A stretch of DNA of 8,415 nt from NCBI GenBank assembly GCA_023266695.1, contig JAHFPO010000058.1, forward strand, positions 4,038 to 12,452, in the 5' to 3' direction. The notes below the pieces were generated by a model. That model worked only from the letters and a program-made list of their open reading frames with translations. It searched no databases and was not told where the DNA came from. A program made the translations under genes and the position numbers. This document shows, one piece after another, positions 6,417 to 8,415 of this stretch. This DNA is from Hyphomicrobiales bacterium (GTDB taxonomy: Bacteria > Pseudomonadota > Alphaproteobacteria > Rhizobiales > Xanthobacteraceae). Within the stretch, counting starts at the first letter, position 1. Each line of letters starts with the position of its first letter.

Positions 6417-8087
6417 TTGGCCAAGGCAGCTAACGAACTCGTGTTCGCGCCGCTCGGCGGCGTCGGCGAGATCGGCATGAATCTCGCGCTCTATGGCCTC
6501 GGCTCCGGGGGCGGGGGCGACTGGCTGTGCGTCGACATGGGCGTCTCGTTCGCCGACGCCGAACTCCCCGGCGTCGATCTGATCATGCCCGACATCCGCT
6601 TTCTCGAGGAGGAGCGGAAGAATCTCGCCGGCATCGTGCTCACCCACGGCCACGAGGACCATGTCGGCGCGCTGTTCGCGCTGTGGCCGAAGCTGAAGGC
6701 ACCGGTCTATGCGACGCCCTTCACCGCCGCGCTGATCGAGTCGAAACGGTCGGGTGAGCCCGGCGCGCCGCAAATTCCGATCAAAATCGTGCCCTCGGGC
6801 GGACGGGTGACGATCGGTCCCTTCGACGTCGAATTCATCCCGGTCGCCCATTCGATCCCGGAAAGCCATGCGCTCGCGATCCGCACGCCCTTGGGCTTGG
6901 TCGTCCACACCGGCGACTGGAAGCTCGACCCCACGCCGGTCATCGGCGCCACCACCGACGAAAAGAAATTCCGCGCGCTCGGCGCCGAGGGCGTGCGCGC
7001 GGTGATTTCCGACTCCACCAATGCGGTGCGCGAGGGCGAGTCGCCGTCGGAATCCGAGGTGGCGAAAAGCCTCGCCGAGATCGTGCGGGAAGCGAAGGGA
7101 AGGGTGGCGCTCACCACATTCGCCTCCAATGTGGCGCGCCTGCGCTCGGCGGCGCTCGCCGCGGCGGCGGCCGGGCGCGAGGTGGTGGTGGTCGGCCGCG
7201 CCATGGAGCGGATCGTCAATGTGGCGCGCGAAATGCGGCTGCTCGACGGGGTGCCGCCGTTCCACGGCATGGACGCCTATCAATCGCTGCCGCGCGACCG
7301 GGTGGTGGTGCTCCTCACCGGCAGCCAGGGCGAGCCGCGCGCGGCGCTCTCCCGCATCGCCGACGACGATCATCCGGAGATCGCTCTCGACCGCGGCGAT
7401 ACCCTGATCTTTTCCTCGCGCACCATTCCGGGCAACGAGAAGGCGGTGAACCGCATCCTCAACGCCATGATCGAGCGCGGCGTTGAGGTGCTCACCGACC
7501 GCAACCGGCTCGTCCATGTCTCCGGCCATCCGCGGCGCGGCGAGCTTGCCCGCATGTACGAGTGGCTCAAGCCCGAAGTGGTGGTGCCGGTGCACGGCGA
7601 GGCGCTCCATCTCGCCGAGAATGCCGCGCTCGCGCGCTCCCTCGGCATCGGCGAAGTGGTGATCTGCGGCAACGGCGACGTGGTGCGGCTCGTCCCCGGT
7701 CCGGCGGAGGTGATCGACGAGATCCCGGCCGGCCGGCTCTACCGCGACGGCAATCTGATGGTGGAGGAGGCGGCGCGCACCGTTCCCGACCGCAAGCGGC
7801 TGGGCTTCGCCGGTATCGTCTCGGTCGCGCTCGCGCTGACGGGCAAGGGCGTGATCGAGGGCGAGCCGCTGATCAAGCTCGCCGGCCTCCCCGAGTTCGC
7901 CGCGCCCGGCCGCGCCATGGCGGAGGTGGTCGAGGATGCGATCGATGACGCGCTCGACTCGCTCCCGAAGTCGCGCCGCCGCGACCCCGACGCGGTGACC
8001 CAGGCGGTCGAACGCTCGGTGCGCGGCGCGGTCAATGCCATCTGGGGCAAGAAGCCGCTGTGCCATGTGCTGGTGCTGCAAATATAG
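6417..8087 (+). CDS. rnj: Ribonuclease J (metallo-beta-lactamase/beta-CASP family)
   Basis: From TTG 6417 the product is 556 residues, the usual RNase J length. RNase J is a zinc-dependent 5'-to-3' exonuclease and endonuclease in mRNA turnover and rRNA maturation. Seen: the opening LVFAPLGGVGEIGMN is typical. The metallo-beta-lactamase metal ligands are THGHEDH (H77, H79, D81, H82), H145 (VAHSIPES) and D167 (HTGDWKLD), with SDSTNA at 198-203. The beta-CASP part has GSQGEPRAAL at 302-311, GNEKAVNRILN at 339-349 and HVSGHPRRGE at 367-376. The last motif, with the C-terminal metal ligand, is PVHGE at 391-395 (H393). A C-terminal dimerisation/RNA-binding region follows to residue 556. A glycine run SGGGGD at 30-35, between G5 tracts in the DNA, sits in a loop that is variable in the family. 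The gene is coupled to birA and closes this co-directional cluster. Confidence 0.96.
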   Translation: MAKAANELVFAPLGGVGEIGMNLALYGLGSGGGGDWLCVDMGVSFADAELPGVDLIMPDIRFLEEERKNLAGIVLTHGHEDHVGALFALWPKLKAPVYATPFTAALIESKRSGEPGAPQIPIKIVPSGGRVTIGPFDVEFIPVAHSIPESHALAIRTPLGLVVHTGDWKLDPTPVIGATTDEKKFRALGAEGVRAVISDSTNAVREGESPSESEVAKSLAEIVREAKGRVALTTFASNVARLRSAALAAAAAGREVVVVGRAMERIVNVAREMRLLDGVPPFHGMDAYQSLPRDRVVVLLTGSQGEPRAALSRIADDDHPEIALDRGDTLIFSSRTIPGNEKAVNRILNAMIERGVEVLTDRNRLVHVSGHPRRGELARMYEWLKPEVVVPVHGEALHLAENAALARSLGIGEVVICGNGDVVRLVPGPAEVIDEIPAGRLYRDGNLMVEEAARTVPDRKRLGFAGIVSVALALTGKGVIEGEPLIKLAGLPEFAAPGRAMAEVVEDAIDDALDSLPKSRRRDPDAVTQAVERSVRGAVNAIWGKKPLCHVLVLQI

Positions 8088-8110
8088 ACGTCGGGCGCAG
8101 GCAGCGACGG

Positions 8111-8240
8111 CTAGAGTCTGATCGGTTCGAATTGAATCAGCCTGCCCCGCTAACATTTTGATTTTGGGCGTGATCTTATCCGAAAACCGGTTCCCACCCC
8201 GGATCAAGTCCGGGGCAGGCTTTTTCGGGATCACGCCCTA
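8111..8240 (-). repeat. Composite palindromic intergenic repeat downstream of rnj
   Basis: Seen: outer arms GGGCGTGATC (8166-8175) and GATCACGCCC (8229-8238) are perfect inverted repeats. Read on the minus strand, the element aligns with the copy at 692-736: GATCCCGAAAA, then GTGG, then ACCGGTTTTCGGA, then GATCA. The difference is 24 extra bases, at plus-strand 8198-8221. Those bases contain the perfect hairpin CCCCGGA/TCCGGGG (8197-8203, 8209-8215). AGCCTGCCCCG at 8139-8149 is the exact inverse of CGGGGCAGGCT at 8211-8221. The left part (8111-8140, CTAGAGTCTGATCGGTTCGA…) is an imperfect palindrome around TTCGAA and, from memory, also belongs to these rhizobial intergenic repeats. The strand given is the one on which it aligns with the first copy. 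The preceding 8088-8110 shows nothing recognisable. Confidence 0.8.
8197..8225 (+). terminator. Terminator-like hairpin after rnj, formed by the repeat
   Basis: A G+C-rich stem CCCCGGA (8197-8203) with TCCGGGG (8209-8215) and a 5-nt loop is followed by CAGGC and then TTTTT at 8221-8225. An alternative 11-bp stem, 8139-8149 with 8211-8221, would end directly at the T-run. It lies 110 nt after the rnj stop, between convergent genes, where a terminator is expected. The T-run is short and the spacer in the first form is not ideal, so this is a moderate call. Termination could be Rho-dependent instead. Confidence 0.45.
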
Positions 8241-8263
8241 AACGTCTACCGACAAGCTCGGCG

Positions 8264-8415
8264 TTATTTCGCAATCGTCTTGAACGACTGAAGGAAGTAG
8301 CGGGCGGCTTTCTCGTTGCCGTCGTCCTTCTTGAAGAGGGTGATGACCTGATAGAACCATTTCCCGGTCGTGTAGTATCGGCTCTCGGCGCGCATGGTGC
8401 CGTCGTGGCAATCCA
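8264..8415 (-). CDS. Hypothetical protein, C-terminal 49 residues (N-terminus outside window)
   Basis: Seen: on the minus strand a frame runs in from the window edge and ends at TAA (8266-8264). Its C-terminus includes RAESRYYTTGKWFYQVI and then KKDDGNEKAARYFLQSFKTIAK. The composition is balanced, unlike the Arg/Pro/His-rich shadow frames elsewhere in this window. The ending 'YxxGxxFYQV…FKKDDG…AxRFLxSFK' resembles, from memory, the C-termini of secreted or periplasmic proteins of unknown function in alphaproteobacteria. In those an aromatic strand precedes a final helix and the FLxSF sequence. No signal peptide can be judged because the start is missing. It is convergent with rnj and separated from it by the composite repeat, so it is not part of the nuo operon. 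I do not assign a function. Confidence 0.7.
   Translation of the reverse strand, partial: DCHDGTMRAESRYYTTGKWFYQVITLFKKDDGNEKAARYFLQSFKTIAK

Noticed and set aside
6507..6517. Two G5 tracts in rnj as a frameshift, slippage or quadruplex site
   Set aside because: Only two G-runs are adjacent, too few for a quadruplex. The frame is intact on both sides and the encoded Gly run lies in a loop of variable length.
6399..8234. 611-codon open frame antisense to rnj, starting inside the composite repeat
   Set aside because: The first part is repeat-encoded peptide and the rest is the Arg/His-rich mirror of rnj. The length reflects G+C bias. Only the frame within the repeat itself is of interest and is reported separately.
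1..8415. tRNA, rRNA, CRISPR array, insertion sequence or attachment site
   Set aside because: I saw no regularly spaced direct repeats, transposase-like frame or recognisable tRNA/rRNA sequence. The only repeats are the two palindromic intergenic elements.

Overview
The window is a compact, G+C-rich stretch of alphaproteobacterial core chromosome, most probably from the Hyphomicrobiales (Rhizobiales). Three things point there: the gene order nuoJ-nuoK-nuoL-nuoM-nuoN-birA-rnj on one strand, a class of RNase J and a birA lacking an HTH domain in that position, and two copies of the 'GATCCCGAAAA…CCGGTTTTCGGA…GATCA' palindromic intergenic repeat that is common in rhizobial genomes. Assignment below order level is not possible from the sequence alone.

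Layout: the 3' end of nuoJ (1-375), then complete nuoK (382-690), nuoL (756-2693), nuoM (2690-4201) and nuoN (4212-5642). These encode the membrane-arm proton-pumping subunits of respiratory complex I (NDH-1). Next come birA (5645-6409, biotin-protein ligase) and rnj (6417-8087, ribonuclease J, read from a TTG start). Spacing is tight (4-nt overlap, or 2 to 10 nt) everywhere except the 65-nt nuoK-nuoL gap, which is filled by a palindromic repeat. After rnj there is a 176-nt spacer holding a larger composite copy of the same repeat with a terminator-like hairpin. The C-terminal end of an unrecognised gene then runs in on the opposite strand (8264-8415, convergent with rnj).

Working together: NuoJ and NuoK carry the chain of buried charged residues linking the quinone site to the antiporter-like subunits, and NuoL, NuoM and NuoN are the three antiporter-like pumps. 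All key Glu/Lys/His residues I looked for are present, so the complex appears functional. birA and rnj are co-transcribed passengers with housekeeping roles in cofactor attachment and RNA processing.

I see no new defence, metabolic or mobile system. The most interesting features are in the two repeats. The copy inside the nuo operon carries an 18-codon minicistron with a good ribosome-binding site that spans almost exactly from the nuoK stop to the nuoL start. The downstream copy is the same element carrying a 24-nt, frame-preserving insertion, and it has competing hairpins next to a T-run.
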